From Deltaproteobacteria bacterium SG8_13 (GTDB lineage Bacteria > Desulfobacterota > Desulfobacteria > Desulfobacterales > SG8-13): DNA of 58,508 bases. Both the position numbers and the translations under genes were made by a program. Where the stretch lies: contig LJNK01000026.1 in assembly GCA_001303025.1 (NCBI GenBank), forward strand, positions 1 through 58,508, written 5' to 3'. The notes under the pieces were generated by a model. That model saw only the letters and a list, made by a program, of their open reading frames with translations. It was not told the origin of the DNA and made no database searches. Each line of letters begins with the position of its first letter. Position 1 is the stretch's first letter. This document shows, in pieces, positions 1 to 9,060 of the stretch.

Positions 1-1
1 C

Positions 2-1045
2 GGCATCGAGCCGATTGATCCGGTTTGGATTCAGCGGGCCAGGGAGCGAACCGCTGCCCTTCTGATGCCCGCGCGGGCACTGGGCCGGTTGCACCAGTTG
101 GCCGAGCAGCTGTGCGGTATTCGACGGAGCCTGCATCCTTCCATCGGGCGCAAAGCCTTTCTGATAATGGCCGGCGACCACGGCATTGTCGAAGAGGGTG
201 TCAGCGCCTACCCCCAGGAGGTCACCGGGGAGATGATCAAGGTGTTTCTGGCCGGCGGTGCCGGTATCAACATTCTTGCCGGCCAGGTGGGTGCGCAACT
301 TCACGTGGTGGATATGGGCGTAAAGGCGGATCCGGATCTTTCCGGACTGGATACCGGCCACCGGTTTATTTCCCGGAAGGTGGCGCGCGGTACCGCGAAT
401 TTTGTCCACGGGCCTGCCATGAAGCGGGAGCAGGCCGAAGAGGCCGTTTCAAGCGGTTTTCAGCTGGCCACCGAACTGTTTGACAACGGGGTCGAGATGC
501 TCGGCACCGGTGACATGGGTATCGGCAACACCACCCCCTCGGCCGCCATTGGCGCGGTTATCACCGGCGCCGACCTGGAGGCGATGGTCGGCCGGGGAAC
601 CGGCATCGATGACCGTTCTCTGGAGCGGAAAATAGAGGTGGTTCGGCGCGGCATCCACACCACCCGCCCCGATGCTGCAGATGGGATGGATGTTCTGGCC
701 AAGGTCGGCGGCTTTGAAATCGGCGGGATCGCCGGGTGCATTCTGGCAGGCGCATTTCACCGGCGGCCGGTTGTCATCGACGGCTTCATTTCGACAGCCG
801 GCGCATTAATTGCAACTGTGCTGGCGCCCGCAGCAATCGATTTCATGCTGGCCGGACATTGCAGTGAAGAGCCGGGCCACCGGCTGATGCTGCAGCACCT
901 CGGCCTGTCTCCGATCCTCGATCTCGGCATGCGCCTGGGGGAAGGCTCCGGCGGTGCGCTGGCAATGGGGATTATCGAGGCCGCCGCGCGGATCTTCCGC
1001 GAAATGGCCACCTTCGAAGAAGCCGGAGTATCCGGAAAAGAATGA
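2..1045 (+). CDS. cobT: Nicotinate-nucleotide--dimethylbenzimidazole phosphoribosyltransferase, 5' end missing
   Basis: This enzyme transfers phosphoribose from nicotinate mononucleotide to 5,6-dimethylbenzimidazole, giving alpha-ribazole phosphate for the lower ligand of cobalamin. The reading frame is open to the window edge. It starts inside the N-terminal region (residues I-E-P-I-D-P), followed by the conserved P-A-x-A-L-G-x-L-x-x-L stretch, so only a few residues are missing (about 347 visible; the family is about 350). Visible family marks are the G-D-H-G-I motif, the G-T-G-D-M-G-I-G-N-T-T segment and, near the C-terminus, G-E-G-S-G-G-A-L-A-M with the glutamate used as catalytic base. 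The ATG at 65 is internal, not the true start. No other cobalamin biosynthesis gene is seen in the window; any partners would lie upstream. Confidence 0.95.
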   Translation, partial: GIEPIDPVWIQRARERTAALLMPARALGRLHQLAEQLCGIRRSLHPSIGRKAFLIMAGDHGIVEEGVSAYPQEVTGEMIKVFLAGGAGINILAGQVGAQLHVVDMGVKADPDLSGLDTGHRFISRKVARGTANFVHGPAMKREQAEEAVSSGFQLATELFDNGVEMLGTGDMGIGNTTPSAAIGAVITGADLEAMVGRGTGIDDRSLERKIEVVRRGIHTTRPDAADGMDVLAKVGGFEIGGIAGCILAGAFHRRPVVIDGFISTAGALIATVLAPAAIDFMLAGHCSEEPGHRLMLQHLGLSPILDLGMRLGEGSGGALAMGIIEAAARIFREMATFEEAGVSGKE

Positions 1046-1237
1046 TCCCGCAACCGCGTGCCATTGCCCTTGCTTGAAGGTGGGTCCCACCTGCGCAGGC
1101 GGCTTCCTTTTTTTCATATTTTATACTATAATTAGAAACTTAGGAATTTTCGTGCGGTTGACAAGCCATTGCTTTCGGCCCTGTTTGCCAGGGCCGAAAG
1201 TTCATCCTCCATCGTCTTCCCGAATTCAATCAACCAG
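1046..1237 (+). promoter_or_regulatory. Leader region of the first EPS operon with a strong hairpin
   Basis: This spacer separates cobT from the exopolysaccharide genes. It contains TATAAT at 1127-1132, with no convincing -35 box upstream. It also has a perfect 12-bp inverted repeat at 1172-1183 and 1189-1200 (CTTTCGGCCCTG and its complement) around a 5-nt loop. The repeat is not followed by a T-run, so it looks like a leader structure or protein-binding site rather than a terminator. The promoter assignment is weak; the inverted repeat is exact. Confidence 0.4.
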
Positions 1238-2851
1238 ATGAATCGTATCAACCACCATATGATCGCACTGACGCTTTGCTGGCTGCTGTTTACCGCACCG
1301 TCGGATTCGATGGCCACCGTCAAACGACACCTGGTCTTATACGGCGGATTCGATGACACCGTGGTCGATACCATCGCGGAAAATGCGGAAATTCTGGTGG
1401 TTGGCCGCATCCGTCGAGACCAACTGGAAAAACTGAAGAAGATAAAACCCGGCATCGTCGTGCTCAAATACCAGCATGCCCTCAGTGTCCCCAAGGATAC
1501 CCCGGCCTGGGATATCGCCATCCGACACCCATCCTGGTTCGCCACCGAGCGCCAGACACAGGAAAGGTTGGTCCAGGATCGATACGGCTGGTACCTGATG
1601 AATATTGTCAGTGAGCAATACAGAGACTTTCTTGTCGAACGGATCGTCGCAGGAACGGAACGGTTGTTTGACGGTGTTTTTCTGGATGATTTCTGGGATC
1701 ATTACGTGTCCAAGTTCGTCACCGAAGGGGCGCGGAAACCGGGCGATCCGCGCATATCAATGATCCGCGACTGGCAACCGGCCCTGACACAGCTGCTGAT
1801 GAAACTGCGTCAGCGCTATGCGAAGCGCATCTTTATCAACGGGGCTCACGAATGCTACATATCATACGTGGACGGTGTAATGGAGGAGTCTTTCGTTCAT
1901 GCCAACTGGCATCCGGAGACGTATTTTCACCCCCGGGCAAGCGATCTGCGCTCCATACAAAAGATCCAGCGCCTGTCCAGACACCAAAAACCGATACTGG
2001 TGCAGTCCGGAACCAGCGGCAGGAGTGCCGATCGTACCGATTCTGTATTTCGATACTGCCTGTTGTCCTACCTGCTCGTTTCAAATGAACACACCTATTT
2101 CAATTTTCATCCTTCCCACACCTATCATTTCAGAAAAATGTACTTTAACCCCCTGTTCAAACTGGAGATGGGGGTGCCGAAAGGTCCCTACTCCGTCTAC
2201 AGGGACCAGTCACCGAATCCGAACCTGATCGAAAACGGCGATTTCGATGCAGGTGCGAAGGGGTGGCACATTCTCACCGGAACGCCGACGCTTGATTCCA
2301 GTGAAGCCCTGCAGGGCAGTTCGATCCGGTTTACGGCAACTGCAGACAAAAGGGACATGTTTGCCAGCGATTATCTGGCGGTAGATCCGGGCGTTGAATA
2401 CACACTGTCCGTCTATTGCAAGTCGAAGCTCAATATAGCCGGCAGTGCCGATTACAAAAGGTTGGGATTGCAGGGAAGATATTATGATCGCGAAAAAAAA
2501 AGGATAGCGGGAGCGTACGATCTGAAGCTGGGCCCCGGAACATATGACTGGCAGTATTACGAAACGGTCTTCGAAAGCCCGCCCAATGCGGCTTACTTTC
2601 AACTGCGCGTCGGTTTCATCGGAGACGGCATGGGCACCGGGTGGATCGATCGCATCTATTTCGGCCGCACCTTATACAGCGAGCTGGTATATCGCAGGGA
2701 TTTCTCGGAAGCCACAATATTGGTCAATGCGGGTAATCATAAATATACTGGCTCGATCGATGAAATCCCGGGTTCGGAAAAAAATCGATTGATCACCATA
2801 AATCCCCGCCACGGCATGTTGTGGCAGGACGGTCGCTGGCTGATACAATAA
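1238..2851 (+). CDS. Secreted putative glycoside hydrolase with C-terminal carbohydrate-binding-like domain
   Basis: The protein has about 537 residues, with an N-terminal hydrophobic signal segment ending near S-D-S-M-A. The ATG at 1238 is preferred because an upstream in-frame ATG (1169) sits at the edge of the leader hairpin and would bury the signal sequence. The N-terminal two thirds resemble the TIM-barrel putative glycosidases found in polysaccharide loci, including F-D-G-V-F-L-D-D-F-W-D with a likely acidic active site. From roughly residue 330 a beta-rich module begins (N-L-I-E-N-G-D-F-D, then G-W-x-I-L-T-G-T), typical of CBM4/9-like domains. As the first gene of the EPS operon it may trim or process the polymer. 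Substrate and reaction are not deducible here. Confidence 0.65.
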   Translation: MNRINHHMIALTLCWLLFTAPSDSMATVKRHLVLYGGFDDTVVDTIAENAEILVVGRIRRDQLEKLKKIKPGIVVLKYQHALSVPKDTPAWDIAIRHPSWFATERQTQERLVQDRYGWYLMNIVSEQYRDFLVERIVAGTERLFDGVFLDDFWDHYVSKFVTEGARKPGDPRISMIRDWQPALTQLLMKLRQRYAKRIFINGAHECYISYVDGVMEESFVHANWHPETYFHPRASDLRSIQKIQRLSRHQKPILVQSGTSGRSADRTDSVFRYCLLSYLLVSNEHTYFNFHPSHTYHFRKMYFNPLFKLEMGVPKGPYSVYRDQSPNPNLIENGDFDAGAKGWHILTGTPTLDSSEALQGSSIRFTATADKRDMFASDYLAVDPGVEYTLSVYCKSKLNIAGSADYKRLGLQGRYYDREKKRIAGAYDLKLGPGTYDWQYYETVFESPPNAAYFQLRVGFIGDGMGTGWIDRIYFGRTLYSELVYRRDFSEATILVNAGNHKYTGSIDEIPGSEKNRLITINPRHGMLWQDGRWLIQ

Positions 2852-2895
2852 GCAACGAAGGGTTCACGCAACTAGCAGCGTGGTCGTTTTCTTAT

Positions 2896-4383
2896 ATGAA
2901 CCAGGATACCGGCAAAGTATTAAAAGAGCTCATCGGTTTCATCCCCGCCGCCATTGTCCCGTCTCTGCTCGGATTTGTTTCGGTTGCGGTGTTCAGCCGG
3001 TATCTGCCGCCCGAAGAATATGGCGACTTCACGCTGGTTTTTACAACGGCGGTACTTGCTCATACGTTTGCCTTCAGCTGGATCAACCAATCGATCATCC
3101 GCTACTATGAGCGGTTTGCACCGCAGCAGGTTGGAGATTTCTTTTCCACCTGCGTGACGGGTTTTTTCATTTTAAGTGTCCTTGTCGCCCTTGGCTGGCT
3201 AATCGTCACGGCAGCCCTGAACGAACAGCTCAGTCCCCGATTATGGAAACTGCTTTTTTTAGGACCTCTCATCGTATTTTTCTACTCGGGCAGCAATATG
3301 GTGCTGGCGTTCAACAGGGCGATGAGAGACAGTGTCCGGTATTCCCTTCTTTCCTCTATAAATGCGGTCATGAAGCTACTTGTCGCCCTGCTGCTCATCT
3401 ATTTTGTGAGAAAGGACGCCGCTTCTATATTGGGTGGAATTATCCTGGCGGGCGGGATCGTGTTAATACCGGAGATCATAAGGCTTTCCAGGCGCTGGGG
3501 GTTTCGGCTCCGGGGATGCAACCGCAGCATGCTGGTTACGTTCATTAAATTTGGCGGTCCCCTGGTCGGCCTGGCGTTGTCGAATATAATTCTTTCAAGC
3601 TCCGACCGTTACATTATTGCATACTTTCTCGACTCCGATGCTGTCGGCGTATACTCGGCCGGTTACAAAATAACCGAAACGGCGATCATGTTTCTGGTTA
3701 CATTTCTCATGTGGGCCTCGTTTCCGGCCCTTGTCTCCGCGTACGAGAAAAGCGGCGACAGCGCTGCGGTGGCGTTAATGGACGATCTTTTAAAAATCTA
3801 CGTTATTCTGATCTTTCCGGCCATGCTCGGTTTGACGGTATTATCTGAGGACATCACGGGCACTTTGCTCGATCGTCGCTATTTCGATGCCCATAAAATT
3901 GTCCCCTGGATCGCGAGCGGCATATTTTTCATGGGACTGAGCTTCTATTACAGCAAAAGTTTCGAACTGAGGGAAAGAACCCTTTTTCTGTTCGCTCTTT
4001 TTTTGTTAGCCGCCATGGCAAACATCCTGTTGAACATTATCCTGATACCCATACTCGGCCTTCAGGGGGCGGCCATATCGACCATGCTCGCGTATTTCAT
4101 CTGCTTTTTACTTTCCTCGACAGCAGGCTCCAGGCTGCTGGCGTGGCATTTTCCGTTTGTCATTTTCCTAAAAGCGCTGGCCGCAGGGGGCCTGATGTGC
4201 CTGGTTGTATATTTCGTACCGGACCTTGACAACGAGTGGTTGTCCCTGTTTTCGAAAATACTAATCGGGTTTGTGGTTTATACCGGCGCGCTGTTGGTGC
4301 TGGAACGCGACATAAAGGCAAAAATCATCCTGCCTTTCGTTGACCGCAGAAAAGATTCTCTGGTTCAATCGCGAACCGGATAA
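2896..4383 (+). CDS. wzx: Polysaccharide flippase, Wzx/RfbX type
   Basis: This is a polytopic inner-membrane protein of about 495 residues with roughly 12-14 hydrophobic segments. Its N-terminus (L-G-F-V-S-V-A-V-F-S-R-Y-L-P-P-E-E-Y-G) matches the polysaccharide biosynthesis transporter fold (MOP superfamily). It would flip undecaprenyl-linked repeat units across the inner membrane. The ATG at 2896 is chosen because the longer in-frame start (2821) would overlap the previous gene by 31 bp and add a non-hydrophobic leader. It lies 44 bp after the glycosidase gene and 39 bp before the next glycosyltransferase, consistent with one operon. The family assignment is firm; the sugar specificity is unknown. 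Confidence 0.85.
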   Translation: MNQDTGKVLKELIGFIPAAIVPSLLGFVSVAVFSRYLPPEEYGDFTLVFTTAVLAHTFAFSWINQSIIRYYERFAPQQVGDFFSTCVTGFFILSVLVALGWLIVTAALNEQLSPRLWKLLFLGPLIVFFYSGSNMVLAFNRAMRDSVRYSLLSSINAVMKLLVALLLIYFVRKDAASILGGIILAGGIVLIPEIIRLSRRWGFRLRGCNRSMLVTFIKFGGPLVGLALSNIILSSSDRYIIAYFLDSDAVGVYSAGYKITETAIMFLVTFLMWASFPALVSAYEKSGDSAAVALMDDLLKIYVILIFPAMLGLTVLSEDITGTLLDRRYFDAHKIVPWIASGIFFMGLSFYYSKSFELRERTLFLFALFLLAAMANILLNIILIPILGLQGAAISTMLAYFICFLLSSTAGSRLLAWHFPFVIFLKALAAGGLMCLVVYFVPDLDNEWLSLFSKILIGFVVYTGALLVLERDIKAKIILPFVDRRKDSLVQSRTG

Positions 4384-4422
4384 GTGCGAATGCGTGCCGC
4401 GCTGCATTTCGCTCAAGGTGAA

Positions 4423-5373
4423 ATGAACGTGAAAGTTTCCGTCATTATGACAGTGTTTAACGGTGCCAGGTACCTGACCGAGAGCATACCGGCCATTTTG
4501 CATCAGAGTTACGTAAATTTTGAACTGCTCATCATCGATGATGCTTCAACCGACGATTCGCTGGAGATAATCGAGATGTACGCGGCACAGGATTCCAGAG
4601 TGTCTGTTATCCGAAACCGGACGAACAAGGGTCAGCCCGAGTCGAGAAATACGGCCCTGCGGCAGGCAACCGGCGGCTACATCGCTGTCAACGATGCCGA
4701 TGACATATCACTGCCGGATCGCTTCAAGCTGCAGGTCCGCTATCTGGAAGAGCACCCTGAAGTCTTTTTGCTGGGAGGTGCGGCGCTGGTTCGCTACGGG
4801 AACTACGAGCCAGTACTGAAAAAATCGGTCACGGGAGCAGATGAAAACGCAAGCAGGCTGCCTCGGTACAATCACATGGTGCATTCGACGATTATGTTCA
4901 GAAACACTGGCGAAGCGAGGTATCGTTGCAAGTTTCTCATGTCACAGGATTACGACCTTTACCTGAACCTGCTATCGAAAGGATACCAAATAGATAATCT
5001 GGCGGCACCGCTGATAGTTTACAGCGTTGACGATACCAGTATATCATCGACGAAGAGCCGAAAACGGATCTTCTTCTCCAGCCACGCAAGAAAGTTCTAT
5101 CATCAGAGAAGGCAACAGGGCAAAGACGAATATCATCGCTTCGATCCGGAGGCGATTATCAACAGCGGCGTCGATGAGCGATCGGCCGATCCGCTTGGGG
5201 GTCTTCGAAATTATATCAATATCATCGTTTACGAGGATAAGAAAAAAGCGCTGGCGGTCATCGTAAAAAACAGCCTGCGCTTGAAGCCTGCGTATATTCT
5301 CAATAAGGTTATATTACTGCTTACCCCGCTATCTGTCATGCACAAGCTGCGTGAAAGAAGGCGTCCGGACTGA
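4423..5373 (+). CDS. Glycosyltransferase family 2
   Basis: This GT-A fold transferase has about 316 residues and opens with V-S-V-I-M-T-V-F-N-G-A-R-Y-L. It has D-D-A-S-T-D-D-S for nucleotide binding and N-D-A-D-D as the metal-binding DxD motif. It probably adds a sugar to the lipid-linked repeat on the cytoplasmic face. The ATG at 4423 is preferred over an earlier in-frame GTG (4384) because it is preceded by AAGGTGA at good spacing and begins directly with the GT2 domain. The 3' end overlaps a possible early start of the next gene, but the selected start (5387) follows by 13 bp. Confidence 0.88.
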   Translation: MNVKVSVIMTVFNGARYLTESIPAILHQSYVNFELLIIDDASTDDSLEIIEMYAAQDSRVSVIRNRTNKGQPESRNTALRQATGGYIAVNDADDISLPDRFKLQVRYLEEHPEVFLLGGAALVRYGNYEPVLKKSVTGADENASRLPRYNHMVHSTIMFRNTGEARYRCKFLMSQDYDLYLNLLSKGYQIDNLAAPLIVYSVDDTSISSTKSRKRIFFSSHARKFYHQRRQQGKDEYHRFDPEAIINSGVDERSADPLGGLRNYINIIVYEDKKKALAVIVKNSLRLKPAYILNKVILLLTPLSVMHKLRERRRPD

Positions 5374-5386
5374 CAACGGCGGAACA

Positions 5387-6718
5387 ATGGACAATTTCTT
5401 GCTGATCATATCTTGTACGATGATTCTCGTTCCGCTGCTGCTGTCTATCCTCAACAAGAAATATTTCTACTTGTCGGTAATAATCCTGTATCCGCTGGTC
5501 GGTCAGTTTATCCGATTGAAAATCGATCTGGTCCTCTTCACCATAAACCCTTCCATGCTTTTCGGCCTGCTGGTACTGTTTTTGACCCTTCTGGATGTCG
5601 TACTACGGCCCATAAAGCACCTGCAGCTTGAAATCGCGATCATTGTTTTTATCACACTTGCTCTGCTGACCAGTGTTTTTTCTCCGATCCGATTTGAAAG
5701 CTTTTCGTGGTCACTGAAAATCACTTCCTGGCTGCTGATTTTCATCGGTGCTTCCAAAACGTTTTCCAGCAAAGAAGATCTCATCCTCGTCAATTTCGCG
5801 GTGACTATCGCGGCTTTGATCGTGATTTTCTCCTTTGCCCTCGCACGGCTCGGTTTTTATGGAGAATCCATTGACTATGAAACCGGTGTCAAGCTCTATT
5901 CGGGAGGTTTTCAAAGCGGGAAGACCTTCGGGTATTATCTGGCGATGGCCGTTCCGACACTGGCCATTCTGTTGGTCAATAAATCCGGGGTGCTGAAGGT
6001 GTTTTCCCTTTTCATTATCCTGCTGGCACTGGGGGTGGTCGCCCTTACTTTTGTGCGGGCACCGGTTATCGCGCTGCTCATTGGATTTCTCGCTTTTCAG
6101 TATTTCAGCTGGAAATACGACAAGAAGAGCAGCAGACAGCTGATCGGCAGTGTTGCCCTGGTTTGTCTGACCATCTTGGTCGTCGTGTTTTTTTTCAAAG
6201 ACAGTGAATACACCAGCCGCTGGAAAACGTTGGGCGACAAATACACGGAGGGGAAAATCGAAAAACTCGGCTCAGGACGGGTCGGCGGGCTGATGGGGTT
6301 TTATGAGTACTATGTTTACAAGGCCTCTCCGCTGCGCAAGATGATCGGCTCGGGTATCGGTTCGTCTTTCATTTTTCTTGAACAGGAAAAATACATCCAC
6401 AACGATTTTGCCGAAATCATGCTTGGTTGCGGCATTGTCGGGTTTTTTCTCTATTTTTATATCCTTTATAAGGTGCTGCGTCTGCTCTTGCAGGCGATAA
6501 ATAAGGTGCCCGATCAGGAAATGAAAAAATATATCATCTTGTCGCTGGCACAGCTGTTTATGTTCCTGGCATTTCACATGACAAACATCACCTCTGGGGT
6601 GATCATCATATCGGTATGGGCGGTAAACACAGGGGCCGTGCTGTCAATCGGTTATGCAGCGGTCGACGATGCACGCAACCACGTCACGGCGAGGACAGAA
6701 AATAACAGCCTGGCATAA
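5387..6718 (+). CDS. wzy: O-antigen polymerase/ligase-like membrane protein, Wzy_C type
   Basis: A polytopic membrane protein of about 443 residues with about ten hydrophobic helices. A large periplasmic loop contains G-S-G-R-V-G-G-L-M-G-F-Y-E-Y-Y. It is followed by the Wzy_C signature region: I-G-S-G-I-G-S, then Y-I-H-N-D-F-A-E-I-M-L-G-C-G-I-V-G. This family polymerises or ligates undecaprenyl-linked glycans in the periplasm; next to a Wzx flippase the polymerase role is the simpler reading. The ATG at 5387 is chosen over 5351, which would overlap the preceding gene and add charged residues before the first helix. Sequence alone cannot separate polymerase from ligase. Confidence 0.8.
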   Translation: MDNFLLIISCTMILVPLLLSILNKKYFYLSVIILYPLVGQFIRLKIDLVLFTINPSMLFGLLVLFLTLLDVVLRPIKHLQLEIAIIVFITLALLTSVFSPIRFESFSWSLKITSWLLIFIGASKTFSSKEDLILVNFAVTIAALIVIFSFALARLGFYGESIDYETGVKLYSGGFQSGKTFGYYLAMAVPTLAILLVNKSGVLKVFSLFIILLALGVVALTFVRAPVIALLIGFLAFQYFSWKYDKKSSRQLIGSVALVCLTILVVVFFFKDSEYTSRWKTLGDKYTEGKIEKLGSGRVGGLMGFYEYYVYKASPLRKMIGSGIGSSFIFLEQEKYIHNDFAEIMLGCGIVGFFLYFYILYKVLRLLLQAINKVPDQEMKKYIILSLAQLFMFLAFHMTNITSGVIIISVWAVNTGAVLSIGYAAVDDARNHVTARTENNSLA

Positions 6719-6742
6719 ATTCTCCGACAACAGATTTTTTGA

Positions 6743-7909
6743 ATGCGTGTTCTCTCCCTATATTGCAAGGATCAAAAGGGCGGTTTCTCCAAGCGGCTGT
6801 ATCGACTGCTTGAAGCCCTGGTCGCAAACGGTCACGAACTTTACTATCTGTCAGCGGACCGAACCTCGGTCTTGAGTGAAAAAGTCACGCATAAAACGAT
6901 TCGGGCACCCTTTCAAAAAAGTGGCAATATTATTTTCTGGATCTGCTTCAGCATTGCTTCGTTTGTGCACACATTGGCGGTTGCCCGAAAACACAAGATT
7001 GAACGAATAACGGTATTCAGTCCGTTTTACACGTTTCTGACGCTATTGCCGATTTTGCTGTTAAAGGTACCGGCGGTTACATTTATCCGGGCGGATAATA
7101 TGAAACACAGTGGCAACCGGTTGCGCAATTCGATCTTTTATCTATTCGATTATATTGGTATCAGGGCCAGCATGAAAATTGTCTTCGCTGGCCAAAGCCT
7201 CGCACGCACCTATCGGAAGCGATTCCCGATCGGAAACAAAAGCGTCCTGATTTTTCCGAACAGCATCGATCGCAAATTTGCCGTCGACGAAGAATCGCGG
7301 ACCCGCTTGCGTGCTCAACTGGCGGTGGCACCCGAAGAGTTTTTATTATCCACGTCCGGCAATATCAACAGGGGAAAAAATTTCGGTTTCCTGATCGAGG
7401 CGATTCACAGGCTTCCGCCCGATACGGTAAAGCTGCTGATTATCGGAGATGAATCCCATCCCGCGGGAGAACTGCAACGATTGAAGCAGCTGACCTCCGA
7501 GCGGGGCCTGCACGAACGCGTATTGTTTTGCGGCTGGCAGCCCGATCCCCGGCTGTATATAGCCGCCTCCGATTTATTTGTTTTCCCAAGCAGATACGAG
7601 GGATCCCCCAACGCGCTGCTGGAAGCGTTGAGTTGCGGGGTTCCCTGTCTCGGATCGAAAATTGAAGAAATAAGAGAAATCTTGCTGTACGATGAATTGC
7701 TGTTTTCGCTGGAGCGTCCTGATGAACTCGTCACGAAAATAAAGCGCGCACAATCAGAAAATCCATACTACAGAAGGCTTTTTGAGCTGTCTGAAGTTCG
7801 CCGCGAACATTTTACCGGCGATTGGGACAGCAAGGCAATTACCATCGTAACCGGGGAGCAGGGCAAATCGGCTGTGGTGGCCTTCGCCGACAAGGTGCGG
7901 CATCGATGA
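6743..7909 (+). CDS. Glycosyltransferase family 4 (GT-B)
   Basis: A 388-residue GT-B protein. The N-terminus R-V-L-S-L-Y-C-K-D-Q-K-G-G-F-S-K-R-L gives the acceptor-side Rossmann domain. The C-terminal nucleotide-sugar domain carries F-P-S-R-Y-E-G-S-P-N-A-L-L-E-A-L-S-C-G-V-P, the E-x7-E type motif of retaining GT4 enzymes. It sits 24 bp after wzy and its stop codon overlaps the start of the next GT4 gene (ATGA), so the two are probably translationally coupled. It presumably adds one sugar of the EPS repeat; donor and linkage are unknown. No clear Shine-Dalgarno sequence precedes the ATG. Confidence 0.85.
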   Translation: MRVLSLYCKDQKGGFSKRLYRLLEALVANGHELYYLSADRTSVLSEKVTHKTIRAPFQKSGNIIFWICFSIASFVHTLAVARKHKIERITVFSPFYTFLTLLPILLLKVPAVTFIRADNMKHSGNRLRNSIFYLFDYIGIRASMKIVFAGQSLARTYRKRFPIGNKSVLIFPNSIDRKFAVDEESRTRLRAQLAVAPEEFLLSTSGNINRGKNFGFLIEAIHRLPPDTVKLLIIGDESHPAGELQRLKQLTSERGLHERVLFCGWQPDPRLYIAASDLFVFPSRYEGSPNALLEALSCGVPCLGSKIEEIREILLYDELLFSLERPDELVTKIKRAQSENPYYRRLFELSEVRREHFTGDWDSKAITIVTGEQGKSAVVAFADKVRHR

Positions 7910-9060
7910 TGAAACCCGAAATTCTCCGAATTGCAATGATCGGGACAAAAGGGATACCGGCCCGCTGGGGCGGCATAGAGAGGTATATCGAGGAGATTGG
8001 CAGCCGGTTGGCCGATCGCGGACATTCGGTCACCGTTTACGGTTCCCGCTGGTATTGCGCCGGTTATCGTTTGGATGCTTACAGGGGGATCCGAATTTGC
8101 CGGGTACCCTCCATACCCGTGAAAGCGACCGATGCGCTGATCAATGCCTTCTGGGCTTCTCTGGCGGTGGGCAAAAGCGATATCGATATCGTTCAGTTTC
8201 ACGGGTTCGGTTCATACTATTTCGTTCCCTTTCTGCGCAAGTGCGGAAAAAAGGTGGTCGTTACGGCCCACGGCATCGAATCGGGATGGGATAACCCCAA
8301 ATACGGCAACCTTGCGCGCCACGTTCTATCCCGGGCATTTCGCATCGGTGTTACGCGTGCCGATGCGGTTACGACGGTTGCCGAGCACCTTAAACAGAAA
8401 CTGGAGCGACAGTATCAGGTTCACAGTGAGGTGATGCCCAGCGGGGTTGACGAGGGCAATGCGCCCGCGCCCGACCTGATTGAAAAAGAATTCGGTTTGC
8501 ATTGCGGTGACTACCTGTTGTTTCTCGGACGCATCGATCCGATCAAGCGAGTAGACTGGGTGGTCGATCTGCTGCAGCATGTCCGGTCGCGGGTGAAAAT
8601 CGTTATTGCCGGCGGCCCCCAGGATGCGACAACACGCCAGTACTACGACCAGCTGATCGGCAGGGTCAAAACGGATTCCCGGATCATTTTTACCGGCCCG
8701 GTCACCGGGAAGAAGAAAGCAGAGTTGCTGGGCAACTGCGCCCTGTTCCTGGCGCCGTCGTCTTATGAGGGCTTGCCGATCACCGTTCTGGAAGCGATGT
8801 CCTATCATCGTTGCTGCATAGCGTCTGATATCTCTGCACACCGGGAGATCATCCGCCATGATCAAACCGGTATCCTGTTTCCGCGAAACGACCAGGTGGC
8901 CTTTTTCCGATCGGTGGATAGACTGCTGGGCCTGCCGGAGGTCGCCGGCCGCATCGGGTCGTCGGCAAAACACTACTGCCGGCGAATCTACAGCTGGGAT
9001 AATACCAGCATCGCTTACGAAAACCTTTTCCGGAGGACGATCAGTGAGCAGAAACGATAA
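7906..9060 (+). CDS. Glycosyltransferase family 4 with DUF1972-like N-terminus
   Basis: A protein of about 384 residues beginning R-I-A-M-I-G-T-K-G-I-P-A-R-W-G-G-I-E-R-Y, the glycine-rich N-terminus typical of rhamnosyl- and glucosyltransferases annotated with DUF1972. It has a GT4 donor domain: F-L-G-R-I-D-P-I-K-R, then S-S-Y-E-G-L-P-I-T-V-L-E-A-M-S. The start at 7906 overlaps the upstream stop codon in an ATGA arrangement; the next codon is also ATG. The 3' end overlaps the acyltransferase gene by 17 bp. It is a second retaining transferase of the EPS repeat unit. The sugar donor is unknown. Confidence 0.85.
   Translation: MMKPEILRIAMIGTKGIPARWGGIERYIEEIGSRLADRGHSVTVYGSRWYCAGYRLDAYRGIRICRVPSIPVKATDALINAFWASLAVGKSDIDIVQFHGFGSYYFVPFLRKCGKKVVVTAHGIESGWDNPKYGNLARHVLSRAFRIGVTRADAVTTVAEHLKQKLERQYQVHSEVMPSGVDEGNAPAPDLIEKEFGLHCGDYLLFLGRIDPIKRVDWVVDLLQHVRSRVKIVIAGGPQDATTRQYYDQLIGRVKTDSRIIFTGPVTGKKKAELLGNCALFLAPSSYEGLPITVLEAMSYHRCCIASDISAHREIIRHDQTGILFPRNDQVAFFRSVDRLLGLPEVAGRIGSSAKHYCRRIYSWDNTSIAYENLFRRTISEQKR

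Noticed and set aside
1158-1173. Sigma-54 promoter before the first EPS operon
   Set aside because: Only TG-N10-GC is present instead of GG-N10-GC, and the start would fall inside the hairpin.
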